Both the position numbers and the translations under genes were made by a program. Source: Diplolepis rosae (taxonomy: Eukaryota > Arthropoda > Insecta > Hymenoptera > Diplolepididae). Taken from it: a stretch of 64,000 nt of DNA. The stretch lies in assembly GCA_030998225.1 (NCBI GenBank), contig JAPYXD010000581.1, forward strand, positions 2,294,001-2,358,000. The letters run 5' to 3'. The notes under the pieces were generated by a model. The model was not told the DNA's origin. It was given only the letters and a program-made list of their open reading frames with translations, and searched no databases. Shown piece by piece: positions 1-11,900 of the stretch (position 1 is the first letter of the stretch; the number at the start of each line of letters is the position of its first letter).

Positions 1-476
1 CGAGACATTTGGAAAGAAAAATCAGCTCATCATCGACTAGTTCACAAATTTCCGAAAAGTCTTCCGTCGACTTAGCTAACGATTACAAAAAATCCTGCGA
101 GATCGTAGCGCAGAAATCGGGACACGGGCAAGGAGTAGAAAAAGGATCTCAAACTGAAGACATTCATTTGCAAAAGCCCTCAAAGGCCCAAGAAAAAAAG
201 AAAGTTGCAATTCAAGATCCAATGTCTCCCCCCAGAAGAGTTCCCGAAAGAATAAAATCACCAAAGATGAATGAAAAGGTAAAGCGAGTTCCAAATGGAA
301 ATTCACTATCACCAGAGACGATGCTGAAGTTGTTGGAGCAGGCACAGATCAATACTCCCTTCGATATGCGAAATGCTAGGATAAAGCAAATCGAACCTGT
401 TTCGGAGTCTGTCCAGAAACAGAGGCAAGTGATGAATCTAGAAACTTTACTCTTCGGTGATTCCAGTTTCTTCTGA
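1..476 (+). CDS. Last exon of an unrecognised gene (5' end outside window)
   Basis: The frame is open from the left edge (in frame from base 3, no ATG before it) to a TGA at 474-476, so this is the 3' part of a gene that starts upstream. The roughly 157 visible residues are hydrophilic and low in complexity: Ser/Lys-rich at first, then a Pro/Arg/Lys stretch (SPPRRVPERIKSPK), then a more conserved-looking end with a short helix (SPETMLKLLEQAQINTPFD). I see no membrane segment and cannot name a family. It could be an upstream exon of the RPGRIP1L-like gene that follows, but it ends in a stop and no donor in it matches the phase needed by the exon at 1273, so a separate gene is more likely. Confidence 0.5.
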   Translation, partial: RHLERKISSSSTSSQISEKSSVDLANDYKKSCEIVAQKSGHGQGVEKGSQTEDIHLQKPSKAQEKKKVAIQDPMSPPRRVPERIKSPKMNEKVKRVPNGNSLSPETMLKLLEQAQINTPFDMRNARIKQIEPVSESVQKQRQVMNLETLLFGDSSFF

Positions 477-1272
477 CGAAGATTCTTGGAAAATGTGGTT
501 TTTTACTATAAAATATTTAGTATAGTTAGTAAAGACATTGAGAAATGGATTCTTAGTGTGGAAAGATTTTATGAGTTCGAATTTAGGAACAAATGTTGAC
601 TTGTACATAGAATAAGACAATTTGTTTTAAAAGCGAGGTAAGCTTTTCGTTTTTAAAAATTAGTTTACACAAAGGTGAAAATGGACCAATTCAATTTTAG
701 CGAAAGACTTTTCTTTTAAGTATGATCGGATATTTTTTATAATTTTTTTCTTTTTTTTTTAGGAGTAACAGCTAATCTAGATAATTTAATTACTTCGTAT
801 CTAAGATATTATTTAATCTCAGCGCTTCCAGGTCGTAGGTTTATTTTGAATAATATAATGGAAGGTACACTGCCTTAATATCTTTGTCTAAGATAAATAT
901 ATTATAAGTAAAAGCTGGTAAATCCTTCGATTGTCATTATTGAGACGACTTTGTCATATTATAAATGTAAACTCCAGATTATGACTTCATCAAATATGAC
1001 TATACTACTTTCTTGGATGAAAGTAATGTTAGTCAAAAAGAGTGTGACAATTTTTCTGTGTGTATGTTTTTCAGTGCGTTGTTTTGTAATTATTACTAGG
1101 TATCTTTTGTACTATTTGAAAAATAATAAGCAAGTGACCTTAAAGAACCTTAATTTTTGTAAATTTTCACTTTGTTTTTAAATTTTGGTAGTTTAAAAAT
1201 AAGACTTTTGGATCTTGACACATTAAGGGTTTAGTCTCTGAGTTTATACTTCAATTACAAAATCCATTTACA
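477..1272. other. AT-rich spacer before the RPGRIP1L-like gene
   Basis: Probable 3' untranslated and intergenic sequence. A pyrimidine tract followed by AG lies near 763, and CATTTACAG lies at about 1264-1272, just before the next gene. The second looks like a splice acceptor, so an untranslated or upstream coding exon of that gene may lie here or outside the window. The 76-codon ORF at 951-1181 has no family features. Confidence 0.4.
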
Positions 1273-1280
1273 GATTGGCA

Positions 1281-4081
1281 ATGGAAAAATGGAAACTTGA
1301 AGAAGATTCGAAATCGCCAGAAAACAGAAACAAGTTGATTGTTTATCCAAGTTCTCTTCGTACTAAAGACCCACATGAAATCCTTTCACTGTTTTTCGAT
1401 ATTCTTCGTCAGTACAACGTTCCAAAAACTGAAAATGAAAATTGTATTTTATACTCAAAAGCCGAACAAAGTTGTGTGGATATGAACAATAATAGTACAC
1501 AAGAGCATTGCTTCCAATTAGAAGATAATAATAATTATTGCTTCGATGATAGAAAAAAAATTGACTTAAGTACTATAAGTATAAAATCTAAAAACAAATT
1601 TAAACCTGAAGTTGAAAAAAATGGAGTTTCAGATTGTTCTTGCATTTGCGATGCCAGGTGTCCTAATCACATTTATAGGCAGATAAGTGAAAAATGTTCT
1701 TGTTGCTGCAATCAAGATTTTGAAGGTCAAATTAAGGAAAATGAAGAATTGAAGTGTGGACCTTGTTCAGAATATGCAAGGCCGATTCAAAGCGCTGTTG
1801 CAAAAATCAGTTCATCTATTAAACAAACTTTCAATGAGATGCACTTAAATCGGTGAGATTTAATTTTTTGATCTTTTTTATTTCAGTTATTAAAAAAATA
1901 ACTTATTGTAAAATAAAACAATCACTTGTCGAAATTAAGCATTTTCTGTAGATTTCTGATAGATCAAATGTCGGAAAATCATCGCAAAAGGGCTCGTCTA
2001 TCATGAAATGCCGTGAACTGCCTGCTGAAGAGATGTTCTCTGACTCAATGAAAAGAAGAAATGATTGTATCATGAACAATTGCTACGAGGATAATTTTAC
2101 CTCAGGAATAGAGCTCAATCCAATGTTAATCACGAAGAATCAAGGTCTCCTTGAAGTGCACATAGTTCGTCTTCAACTCTCCAAAACTGTTAATTTCAAA
2201 ATTAATTTAATTCCAAGATCATTTGTTACTATGAAATTTTTCAGTTTAAATAAACACAATAATTACTTCAACCTAGGGAACAAGACTTCTTCATCAAGAT
2301 AACGCTTTTTGGAATGCATCCTTCTTCATCAGTTGGGACATTCAAGGTCAAAAAACAGCTTTTACTCCAGTCTTGAAATACCCATCACTGAATTTTGATT
2401 CCTCATCGATCTACTTTATATCCGAACTCTTGGACTTTCTGGATTACATTTTTGAAGAATACATCACCTTCCAAGTTCATGTTCTCTATCCAAATGAAAA
2501 TACTCATACGATAGCACAAACCAAGCTTTGCATCCAAGAAGTTTTGGATTATCCCCATAATAAAATGCAGTACATTACTCCTGTGAATAGTTTAATACCT
2601 TGCAGTTTAGGAGCTAATTTTGGACAATTGTCTCTCTGGGTTCGTCTAAGCTGCGATCTTGCTAAAACCAAAGCTTTCAAGGAAAAACGAAGAAGAGTTT
2701 CAGATGAAATTTATTACGATAGAGTTTCTCCAAAAAATTCAACTCCGGATTTTAAAAAAGAGAAAGATAGTTCGAAAGACTATTTAGATGAAAAATTAGG
2801 AAATGAAGATCAAGAAGGTTTAAAGAATTTATCCGAGAAAATTGGTAAATTCTTGTCCAATATATAAACAAAATATAAAATTTTATATTCACAAATTGAA
2901 TAATTATTGCGTTTAAAAGTTGATAATTCTGGTTAGGGTAACAGCTAAAATATGAAATATAACAGTTTCTGAGAACAAGGTACTTGATTTGGGACAAAAA
3001 TCAATATTTTTGAACGCGATTGAAGACATTGACAATCTAGAGGGAAGAGAACAAAAATTAAACCACGGAAAAATTACAAAGGACAGCTCTGAGCAAATCG
3101 AAACAGAAGATATTCAAAAATTCAATAAAATGATTTCAAATGTAAGGATTGCTTTTCCTTGTATGTATTAATGATTTCAAATTATAATCAATATAATTAA
3201 TTTTTACATTAATTAATTAATTCTTATCCTATCTAAAATAAAATATGATTTAAATAGTTTAGAACAAATCTTATATTTTGAGAGATCTGATTTTTTTTAT
3301 TCCAAGTTTTCAAATTTTTCTACAGGTTGAGAAATCAGATGTTATAGTCATTACAGTAATCAGTATAAGTTTATTTGAAGGATGTTCCATATTTCGGAAT
3401 AAAAAAATCAAACAGCTGTATGTAGAATATTCGTTTTTGGGAAACAGTGGTGAAGGTATGGAAACCGAATCTATCCATATTCCAAAGTCTCCCAACTCTG
3501 AAATGATTTTTAATTTTACAAGAGGTGAGGAAGTATAATAGAAGTTAGTATTTTCATTCCTTAAATCTTCAATTGGAACATTTTTTCATTTTAATCACAA
3601 TTTTACTTTCCAACGAAAATAAAATGATAGATGCATATTGTAATTTTCAGAGTTTCAAATAGACAAAGAAAAACATCCGCAACAGAGACTCATGTTTTAT
3701 GAAATGTTAAACGAGATTATTAATCCAATTATTGAATTCACAATCGTCAGTGAACCTTTGGATGAAGAAATAGACGAAGAATGTGAAGAAGTTGGGTATG
3801 TTGATATTTTTTAAAATCTTTCAAGAAGTTTAAATCAATTTTCTCAAAGGAACAAAATATTTATAATTTTTACAGGTTCGCTCAACTAGATTTGCGAGAA
3901 TCTATAAATCACACGCTGCATAGAAATCTATTAATAATGAATCATGATAAAACCGAGAGCCTAGGAATCTTGAAGGTAATTTATTCCTTCTACAATTTTC
4001 ATCTATGTAAGAACTTTTAACTCAATATTTTTCAAATTTCAGATTTTTGTAGATGTTATTGAGAGAAGTGATTATGAATGA
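1281..4081 (+). CDS. RPGRIP1L-like ciliary transition-zone protein (C2 and RPGRIP1 C-terminal domains)
   Basis: Eight exons splice cleanly: 1281-1852, 1963-2188, 2277-2844, 2966-3141, 3326-3524, 3651-3795, 3876-3975, 4043-4081. They sum to 2025 nt, 674 aa. Residues about 250-395 form a C2-like domain (starts GLLEVHIVRLQLS, ends GQLSLWVRLSCDL). Residues 515-674 match the RPGRIP1/RPGRIP1L C-terminal domain, including KKIKQLYVEYSFLG, IFNFTR, FTIVSEPLDEE and GFAQLDLRES. Family members sit at the ciliary transition zone and help assemble the NPHP/MKS gate, so expression in ciliated sensory neurons is expected (inference). Vertebrate RPGRIP1L is about 1300 aa with a long N-terminal coiled coil. That part is absent here, either lost or encoded upstream: the first exon is preceded by a splice-acceptor-like CATTTACAG, so ATG 1281 may be internal. 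Residues about 119-162 hold an unusual cysteine cluster. Confidence 0.85.
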
Positions 4082-4128
4082 TCGAGCCTTTGAAGTGAAA
4101 GAACCTTTTAAAATGTTTCCGAAACCCG

Positions 4129-4134
4129 AATAAA
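4129..4134 (+). terminator. Poly(A) signal of the RPGRIP1L-like gene
   Basis: An AATAAA hexamer about 48 nt after the TGA stop, followed by an A-rich run. Confidence 0.6.
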
Positions 4135-4265
4135 AAAATATGTTTACGTTCAAGTTTAGTACGTGATTGTGTCCGTGAAACTTTCATTACTGATAAACCC
4201 TTTCTAAAATACAAAAAATTTAAAAGGAAGGAAGAATTTATTAGCTATCTTTCTTTATGAATAAG

Positions 4266-4271
4266 TTTATT
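4266..4271 (-). terminator. Poly(A) signal of the avidin-like gene
   Basis: TTTATT on the + strand reads AATAAA on the minus strand, about 110 nt beyond the minus-strand stop. The two convergent genes leave only about 300 nt between stop codons, so their 3' ends nearly meet. Confidence 0.45.
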
Positions 4272-4379
4272 TGGTAAAACCTAGGCTAAATCCTACATTG
4301 TACGTATCACGGTAACTGAAGAGATCAGATTTCAAAATGGTTCCATACATTTACAGATTAAATTTCCTTTACTCAAAAA

Positions 4380-6961
4380 TTAATTTTTGTATGGCAGTTT
4401 ATTGTAAAATTTGGTCGCAGAAGTACTTGCAGAACTTAAAATAGTTGATTTAGTCGCCTTTAGGTTTTGTTGATGTATTTTGCTTTTTGCATTATGGATT
4501 CTCTTTCGTCGAAAAATGTCGTTGTGGATCCCAGTTGCCATTAAGAGGTCTCGACAATCTCGAGATTCTTGAGACACTGTCCAAATTCCTTCTATGGTGT
4601 CGATCCCCTGACAAACCTTGCAGGAACCTTTAAGAAATAGGAAAATAAGACAGAGTTTTCAAAGTTAGAATTCAATTACTCACCTACGAAAACAGCAAGT
4701 GATTTAGCTTTATCGTTTACACCAGATAGAAAAAATGGACCACCATGTTTAAAAGGTGCATGTCCTGTTAGATTCCAAGTGGTGTTCAAAAATCCTTCAA
4801 AAGTTGGCGATCGCTCCAATTTTTCTGTGGTCACTATTATAGAATGATTTACCACATTCATAGTTAGCTTCACACCCGCCTTGGAAGTTACCCAGGAACC
4901 CGATATTCTGCATGGTCGACCTAGAATTTAAACAGATTACTATTCAAAAAAATTAACAGATATCAAAATTTACTGTTCGAAACCAAGATTTTGTTATTAA
5001 ATAAAAAATTAAGAACGAAAATGACCTTCCTTCTCCGATTTCTTAGATGTTGCAGCTTTTATTTCTTCAAGCTCATCAACAATTTTACTGAGAATCTGAT
5101 TCGCAATAACTTGGGTCTCACTCGCTGAAACGTTTAAATTTAATTGATTTTGATCGACATAACTAACATCACGTCCTTGATTAATTGAAGAGAGCAGGGA
5201 ATTTATCGGGTTCAGATTATATTTCATGGATAAAGTCTCATCCGATCTCTTCTTTGAACTTTCTGCTCCTGGAGTCCCAGAAAATTGTTTTCTAGATACT
5301 TGAGATTGTGATTGCAGATAAGGAGTCGAAAATGTAACGTTATTGATAATTCGATTAGTTACTGAAGTGTTATTTATCGAATATGATTTGTTTGAAGCAG
5401 TGCGCGAAGAAAGTGTAGTTGTTATCATTTCAAAATTATTATTGTATTGCTGGGGTTCCCCTGCTGAAAGTAAAGTCTGATTTCTGTTGTAATTACTCCC
5501 TCCATTGTTTAAATTAATATTCTGCACTGGTATTTGGTTTCCAGGCAAATGAAAAGGAGAAAAAATTTGATTTGGATTTTTAAATTGATTAATATGTTGA
5601 TTTGGATAAAAGAATTGAGGGTAAGGATTGAATCCAACTTGTTGAGCTAACATTCCATAATCGTTAGGATTCACCTGATTTGGTATAAAATAAGAATTTT
5701 GCTGATAACCTTTATTTTGCTGATTAACCAAATTTCGTTGCTGAATATTTTTCTTCTGGTAGACTTGATTTTGATTTAAATCACTGAACAGAAGATCTGA
5801 TTCATTACCATCGGCTGCATTTTCCTCATCCTCCAAGAATTCATCGTTAAGTTCATCATCTTGCTTCAAATCAAAATCCTGCTGAAAATTATTATCGTTT
5901 AACTTGTCATTAGTTACTTGTCGTTGAAATCTGAATATCGAGCTCTTCGAATCATCATTCTTTTTTTTCTGGATTTTACTAACAGGCGGATCATTTACCA
6001 CATCAGCATCGTTATAATATTCAGAATATTCTATTCCTTGATCCCCACTGTTTTTCTTTTTCGGATCTTTCGTAGTTGTTTTCATAACTCGTTCTAGCAT
6101 ACTTTCTCTTACTGTGACTTTTTTGTGATTTCTAAAATCATCAGAAGAGCGTTTCAGTTGCAAAGATGGATTTTCTGCTTGTCGTTTACGAATTGTTTTC
6201 TCTTGACGAATTATGGAGGGTGCTTTCTAAGCGAATGTAGTTTATTAGATATAGCTATAGTAGATTTTTTATTATTTCATTATTTAGTGCTGAAATATTT
6301 TATCATTAGGACTAGACTTAAAATAGAAAGAGATTTAAATATAAATCTCTCGTAATCAAAACAATATATTTAGTTCGTAAACTTTATTAAGAGGATCAAT
6401 AAATATTTTTTAATGTGATATTAAAAATTAACTCCTACTTTGAAAAAATGATGCCTAGATAAATGTAAATTAATATAAGACCTACGTTTCAAATCACGCT
6501 TATATCTCTTCCTTTTCTTCCTTTTGAGATGTTCTAAACTAGGTTTATAATACCCTATTATAGTTTTGATGGCTCGAACCATACTTGGCTTTCTCTTTGA
6601 TTTTCTCTCAATTTCCTTGGCTAATTTCTCAGCTAATATTTGACTTTGAGATAATTTTGGATTGGACAATATTGCTTTTTTATATGTTCTACTGTGACGT
6701 GAATCTTTAGCGTTAGAATATTTATGTTTGGGTAAAAGTAAATTTTGAGAATATTCGGAAGACTCAAAGGAGTTTAATTTATGATTCATTTCTTGGTTGT
6801 CCTGGGAATTAATTTGATGTTTTGCTTGGTTGATTCTTAGTAACGAGATGATTAAACAAAATCTGATCAATTTTAAAAAGTAATATTATAAATATATTCA
6901 GCTTTACTTTTTTCAAATAAGTTATTAAAACAAGTTTGTACCTGAGAAATCTTAGCTGCAT
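4380..6961 (-). CDS. Secreted Asn/Gln-rich protein with C-terminal avidin-like domain
   Basis: Five minus-strand exons (6961-6942, 6862-6439, 6226-5026, 4920-4684, 4627-4380) join in frame to 2130 nt, 709 aa. The first exon codes only the start of a signal peptide; spliced, it reads MQLRFLRFCLIISLLRINQA. Residues about 105-145 are strongly basic (RKKRKRYKR). Residues about 150-545 are acidic, then Asn/Gln/Ser-rich and low in complexity. Residues about 552-668 resemble avidin in order and spacing: CRISGSW, GVKLTM, FLNTTWNLTG, LAVFVGSC, GIWTV, and LLMATGIHNDIFRR against the avidin ending. Both cysteines of the avidin disulfide (C552, C630) and the Trp of the WLL strand (W643) are kept, but several biotin contacts are replaced, so biotin binding is doubtful. 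RRKR at the domain end looks like a furin-type site. The donor after 5026 (GTCATT) is weak. Exon closure supports the model; the avidin call is by eye. Confidence 0.7.
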
Positions 6962-7678
6962 TCCTCTAGGAGGTAAATCAACCAAATTATTGGTCCCGAG
7001 GCCATGAGTTCTTCAAAACTCTTATAAAAACACTTATAATTATTTTAAAGAACTTGCAACTACTGATTGTAGAGATTTGGTTTCAATTAAACTCTGACCT
7101 GATAATGATGGTTTATTTTATTATAAGTGTTCACAATTGTCATAATTATGACATTATGTCATTATGTGAAGAGAGTGAAGGGAGACACAATTCCAGAAGT
7201 TCGTCTTTTAATCAATTATTTTTATAAATTTTAAAGAACTAGTAATAGATTGTTTTGCTGGTAGGAATTCTTAAAGTAAGAATATTTCCAATACATTTCA
7301 CTTTTCAGAAGGAGGTATAAAATAATAAGTTCAAACAATTAAAATAGTTCTAAAATAAGTTTGATAATAAATTATGTCTGACGAATAATTTGTGTTAACG
7401 AGCAAATGTATTTTCTTCCAGGAAGCAAATTAAAAATTATTTCTCTGGCTTTCCAATGGAATATTTTCTATAAATACTGAGACCAAAGAAATATATCCAT
7501 TCAATTTCACATAATTTGTTATTTATTTACGTGGCATATCATTTGAGAAATGTTTGAGCACAGCCTTCAGTAAATGAATTATTCTTACAGCTTCAATACA
7601 AAAAGTCAACAAATTTAATTTATGTTACATCTTTATATTTAATATCATTTAGTATGTAAAAGATCCACGTAAAATATA
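6962..7678. other. AT-rich intergenic sequence (avidin-like promoter side)
   Basis: It should hold the promoter of the avidin-like gene. There is an imperfect tandem of CATTATGT units at about 7145-7170 (cataattatgacattatgtcatt). Nothing else can be identified. Confidence 0.4.
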
Positions 7679-8087
7679 CAGTCTGTTCCTTTCACGATGA
7701 TACGCGTTTTCTCGGGAAATTTTCTTTTTCTTTTTTTTTGTTCGAAAGTATATTCAAAGGGCTAGAACGCACTCAATTAATAAATTGTAATAAATTTTCA
7801 GCTTTCCAGTTCGTGCAGAGGCGGTTCCAATGTTTGGAGTCATTGACTTCTTGTAAGACCCAATCGTCATCTTCGGCTCCAAATATCTTCTCAACAGATC
7901 TTAAGAGACTACACTGGTAGATTTAGAACATTATTTCTGCACTTAAATCCCCTGTGAAAAAGCTCAAAACAGCCGAAACCGCGCTCAGAGAAGCATCCCC
8001 AGACATACAGTCATGCCAAAGAAGTAAGAACAAAATATCTTCAAAACTTTCTGAAAAAACGCGTACCCTTGTGAATGGAACAGACTG
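7679..8087. mobile_element. Short Tc1/mariner-type element (MITE-like), TA target duplication
   Basis: The ends are inverted repeats: CAGTCTGTTCC at 7679 is mirrored by GGAACAGACTG ending at 8087. Similarity continues inward for about 35 bp (TTCAC, ACGCGTTTT). Each end is flanked by TA, the target duplication of Tc1/mariner elements. At about 409 bp it is too short for a transposase, and the short internal ORFs show no DDE/D pattern. It is a non-autonomous or internally deleted copy. Confidence 0.75.
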
Positions 8088-8947
8088 TATTTCTCTTAGG
8101 ATATGTCAGGTACACTGAAAACTTTTCCTTATTTATTAAAACAGATTTTTCAGAAAAATGTTCCATGTTTCTTGAAAATTTGTACACTTGAAATCAAATA
8201 AATAAATCAATTTGTTCTACTGAAAAAGCTTAAAGTCTATTTGCTTTCTTTCTTAGACGTTCCAAGTCTTAGTAAGAAATCTCTCGGGATATTTTTTAGA
8301 ACCCATGGAACATTTTTAGCAAACTTTATTTATGTAACAAAATGCAAAACAGTTTCCCTTTGCAGGATTCTTTCTGGAAAATCTTACAATATTTCGTATT
8401 TACATAGAAGAACTTCTATAAAAATAAATTGAGATTAATCATTAAATCGGCTCTTAATTTTTGATAATTTAATTTTTAATCTCAATCAATTTTTGTTAAT
8501 TGACGACAAGTATTCTCACATAAAATCGAAAGAAAAACTAGTCTACACCCTGTCTTTGAATTTCTTATCTGTCCAAAGCTAAAACTTTGTAATCCTATTA
8601 TAAAAACAACAACTTATCGCTTAAAATGATAACAGTTCTTTCGAAATTCGTGAAATTTACTAGAACGTAAATACGACTTCAACACTCTAAACTTGAATTA
8701 AGTCTTAAATTCTGAAACAGTATTCATCCTGTTATTCTAAGCAAAAATTGGCTTATTGTCTTTTAAAAATCAGCTTCTATTAACTTCATAATCCTTTTCT
8801 AAAAAATGTCTAGTCTGAATTATCTTTTTTACTCTAAATTTGTCATCTAAACGTATAAAATACGTGTAAGTGGAGTTCAACTCCACTGATGGTAAATTTT
8901 TGAACATGGAAAATTAAAAAATTTTCCCAAGGAACTATTGATCAATA
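8088..8947. other. Probable 3' untranslated and downstream region of MCT-A
   Basis: AT-rich with no gene. TTTATT on the + strand at about 8326, the minus-strand AATAAA, could be the poly(A) signal of MCT-A roughly 620 nt after its stop. Confidence 0.35.
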
Positions 8948-11900
8948 TTATAAGCAATTTGATGTGTTTTCTAAATTTCTACGCTTTTCCCATTCATTTA
9001 TTCTTTTCAGAGGATAACAGATGACTGCTGATAGAAAAATCAGCGATCCTGATAAATAAAATGAGGCATCGTAGCTTCCGGTTGCATCTCTAAAAGCTCC
9101 TGCAAAATAATTTCTATTAATATGAAAAATTTCAATGGAATTATATTTTTACTAATAATTAATTTTTTTATTTATGGTTGGTTTATTTTTATTTTTATTC
9201 TAATTACCTGCTACAGGTGCTCCGATTGCTGCTGCTACACCTTGGAATAAGAGAAGAAGTCCAAAGGCATTCGTCAGTTTTTCCAGTCCCATTAAATCCA
9301 CCACTAGAATTGATCTTAATGACGCAAAAACCGCTGTGGAACAAAATTTGTGATAATATAATAAAATAATATATATTATTAAATGTATAGTATAGAACAT
9401 TAATTAATTAATTTGAATGCTCACAAATGCTCAGGCCGAAGGCTGCAGAGTAAAAAAACTGATACTCTTGAGACTCAGAGAGGCCAGAAAATATCGTTAG
9501 TAATCCGCCGATACTGATGAAGATATTGTTTACCATCAGGGCATCAACTCCTGGAATAATACTACTCGCTAATCCACAGACTACACGACCAATCGTGTTT
9601 CCAATTCCAACGATTGATACTAGAAACATGCAAGAGGACTCTGGGATACCAAATGTTTTCGCCCTATCTGAAAACAAATTAGAAATAAAATTATTACAAA
9701 ATAAAATTAGGATTCATTGAAAATATCATCATTTTTACTTCTAAATTTTAGGTTTGGTTTACTCACTTACTATAAAAATTTACTTTGATTTAGAAAATTT
9801 TATTATTATCACCTGGTAAATACATGAAAGGTGTGTAAAATCCCATCATCGTAAGAGCTCCACTGATTGCTAAAATCAAAAACGTAGGACTTTTGAGGAG
9901 ACTCCAGTCTAACATAGTAGACAAAATTCTTCTTACACTTTCAGGGCATAAATAGCAGCTTCCACTTTCTTCTTCTGCTAAGTCTTTTGCCGTTGGAAGT
10001 CGCGTTACAGACATATGGTACCCAACAGAGGATATCTGAAAAAACATTTGTAATTATCTTTTTGGGTAATTTTTAAATTTTTATCCAAAAAGTACTGAAT
10101 TTCAAAGTAAATTCAAAAGAATTTAAATTCCCATGATTTTTGCTCAAAGGTTTTCCAATTTTGAATTTGTAAAATTTAACAGCTTTTAGGTTGAAAAATT
10201 CTGAAAAAGACTGTATAAGAAAGATAATGTAAATTTTTATTAAATTTTTTCTAATTTGTAAACAATATTAAAAATTGCATTTTCTAGATTTATATAATAT
10301 AATTTTTTTACATTAATCGAATTGAAATTTTCATTTCACTTTTATACAATTTAAAGAGTATTTATTGAAAAATTAAAATTTGTGGATCCAAACGAAATGA
10401 AAAATGTTATTGATGTGCTAAAGATGTCTCCAAATTTAAAAGTTTAAGCCTCTTAGTTACAAATCGTAATCTCCAAAACATACTTGTGATTTGTAATGGG
10501 GCAATCTGTTGAGGGATCCTCCATAGAAAATATCATCCCTGTAGAAAGGTCTCTGATGATCCTTGATAGCTGGACTTCGTCCATTGCACACCTTAAGACT
10601 CTTCTGGCTGATATCAGAACTCCGACGACGACCGCTAATTGTATGCCTGCGTATCTGTACAGGAAATCCGGGTGTGTCAAGTACGAATCAGCGCTCCGGT
10701 TATACACATCAGTTTGTCAGTACAAAAAATTTAATTTAAATATCTCAAGCTCCTATGAAACCAATCGTACGGAAAACAAGATTACGAAATGGCTAAGATA
10801 GATTACAAATATTTTTAAACATAGATGAAAAATAGCGATAAGATAAATGCACTTACCGTAGGTATACGGCCATTCAATCTCTCCAAGTCACCACTAAGTA
10901 AATTATTTTCCTCTTCGACAGATTTTACTTCCTCGTTATTGACAATCTCCAGTTCTGGGTAAATAGGAACGGAAAGTCGCTTTTCCGAAGTGCTTATCTT
11001 CCTTTCTATGCTATGCAATTCATTTATCTTGTTCAAAGAGTACATCGACCTGCTGCTGAAAAGAAAATTTTTAAAGTTATTTTCTCTACTTTTGTAAAGA
11101 GATATTAAACTTTTAGAATATCAGTTTAAAAAATAGTAAAGATGATAATTAAAATGAAAATTCACTGATAAATGAATATTTTAGCAATGTTTGTTAAATT
11201 TTATTTGAAACGCTATGAAAATAAAATTATTCATATCAGCTTTTTATTTAAGAAAGCAAGTCTTGATTAAGACTAAAAAAGTAATAATTAAATCTGAAAG
11301 AATAATCATTTCCAATATAACAATATTGCAATCAATAATTGTGATCAATTAACATTACGAATCTCCATAAGGCGGGGCTTTGTAAAATGTCATGTAATAA
11401 GTTACAAACTGTAGAGAGGAGAGAACGTTAATGTACATTTAAATCGATCGATAAGATGTTGATTGATTCAAGGTGAAGGTATTACCGGACTTTAATGACT
11501 AAAGTACTTCATTTATCAGTGAATGGTGTGCCGACGAATTCTTTTCATTACTTTACTATGTCGGGGCTGCTACCGATGAATTGAGCAGCTGTTGGATATT
11601 CTGTATTGTTATTAGTTCCAAAGAAACGACTTCTAATTGGCTGGCCCGTGTGTAATGAACCAAGTGATAAACCCTTTGCCATCAATGATGTATTCGCTTC
11701 GATTACGTTTTCCTGTGTCGGCTTCACTTTGATTCTCCTCGGTTTAAGGGGACGATATACCGCTCCGAATACAGCACAATTTAATAACATTCCTAATCAA
11801 AATAATCAATAATTATTCTTTCAATTACTTTTATCATTTTCAATTAGACATTTTTATTTTATACAGTATTTTATTTGTTTCAGCTTTTCACATTTTTCTG

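Noticed and set aside
9178..9720. Plus-strand ORFs at 9178-9369 and 9517-9720
   Set aside because: They are antisense to MCT-A exons 9 and 10, which encode transporter helices.
10453..10801. Long ORFs on both strands over MCT-A exon 7
   Set aside because: The true exon (10654-10484) uses another minus frame that gives the conserved [11 protein letters not shown] block and proper splice sites.
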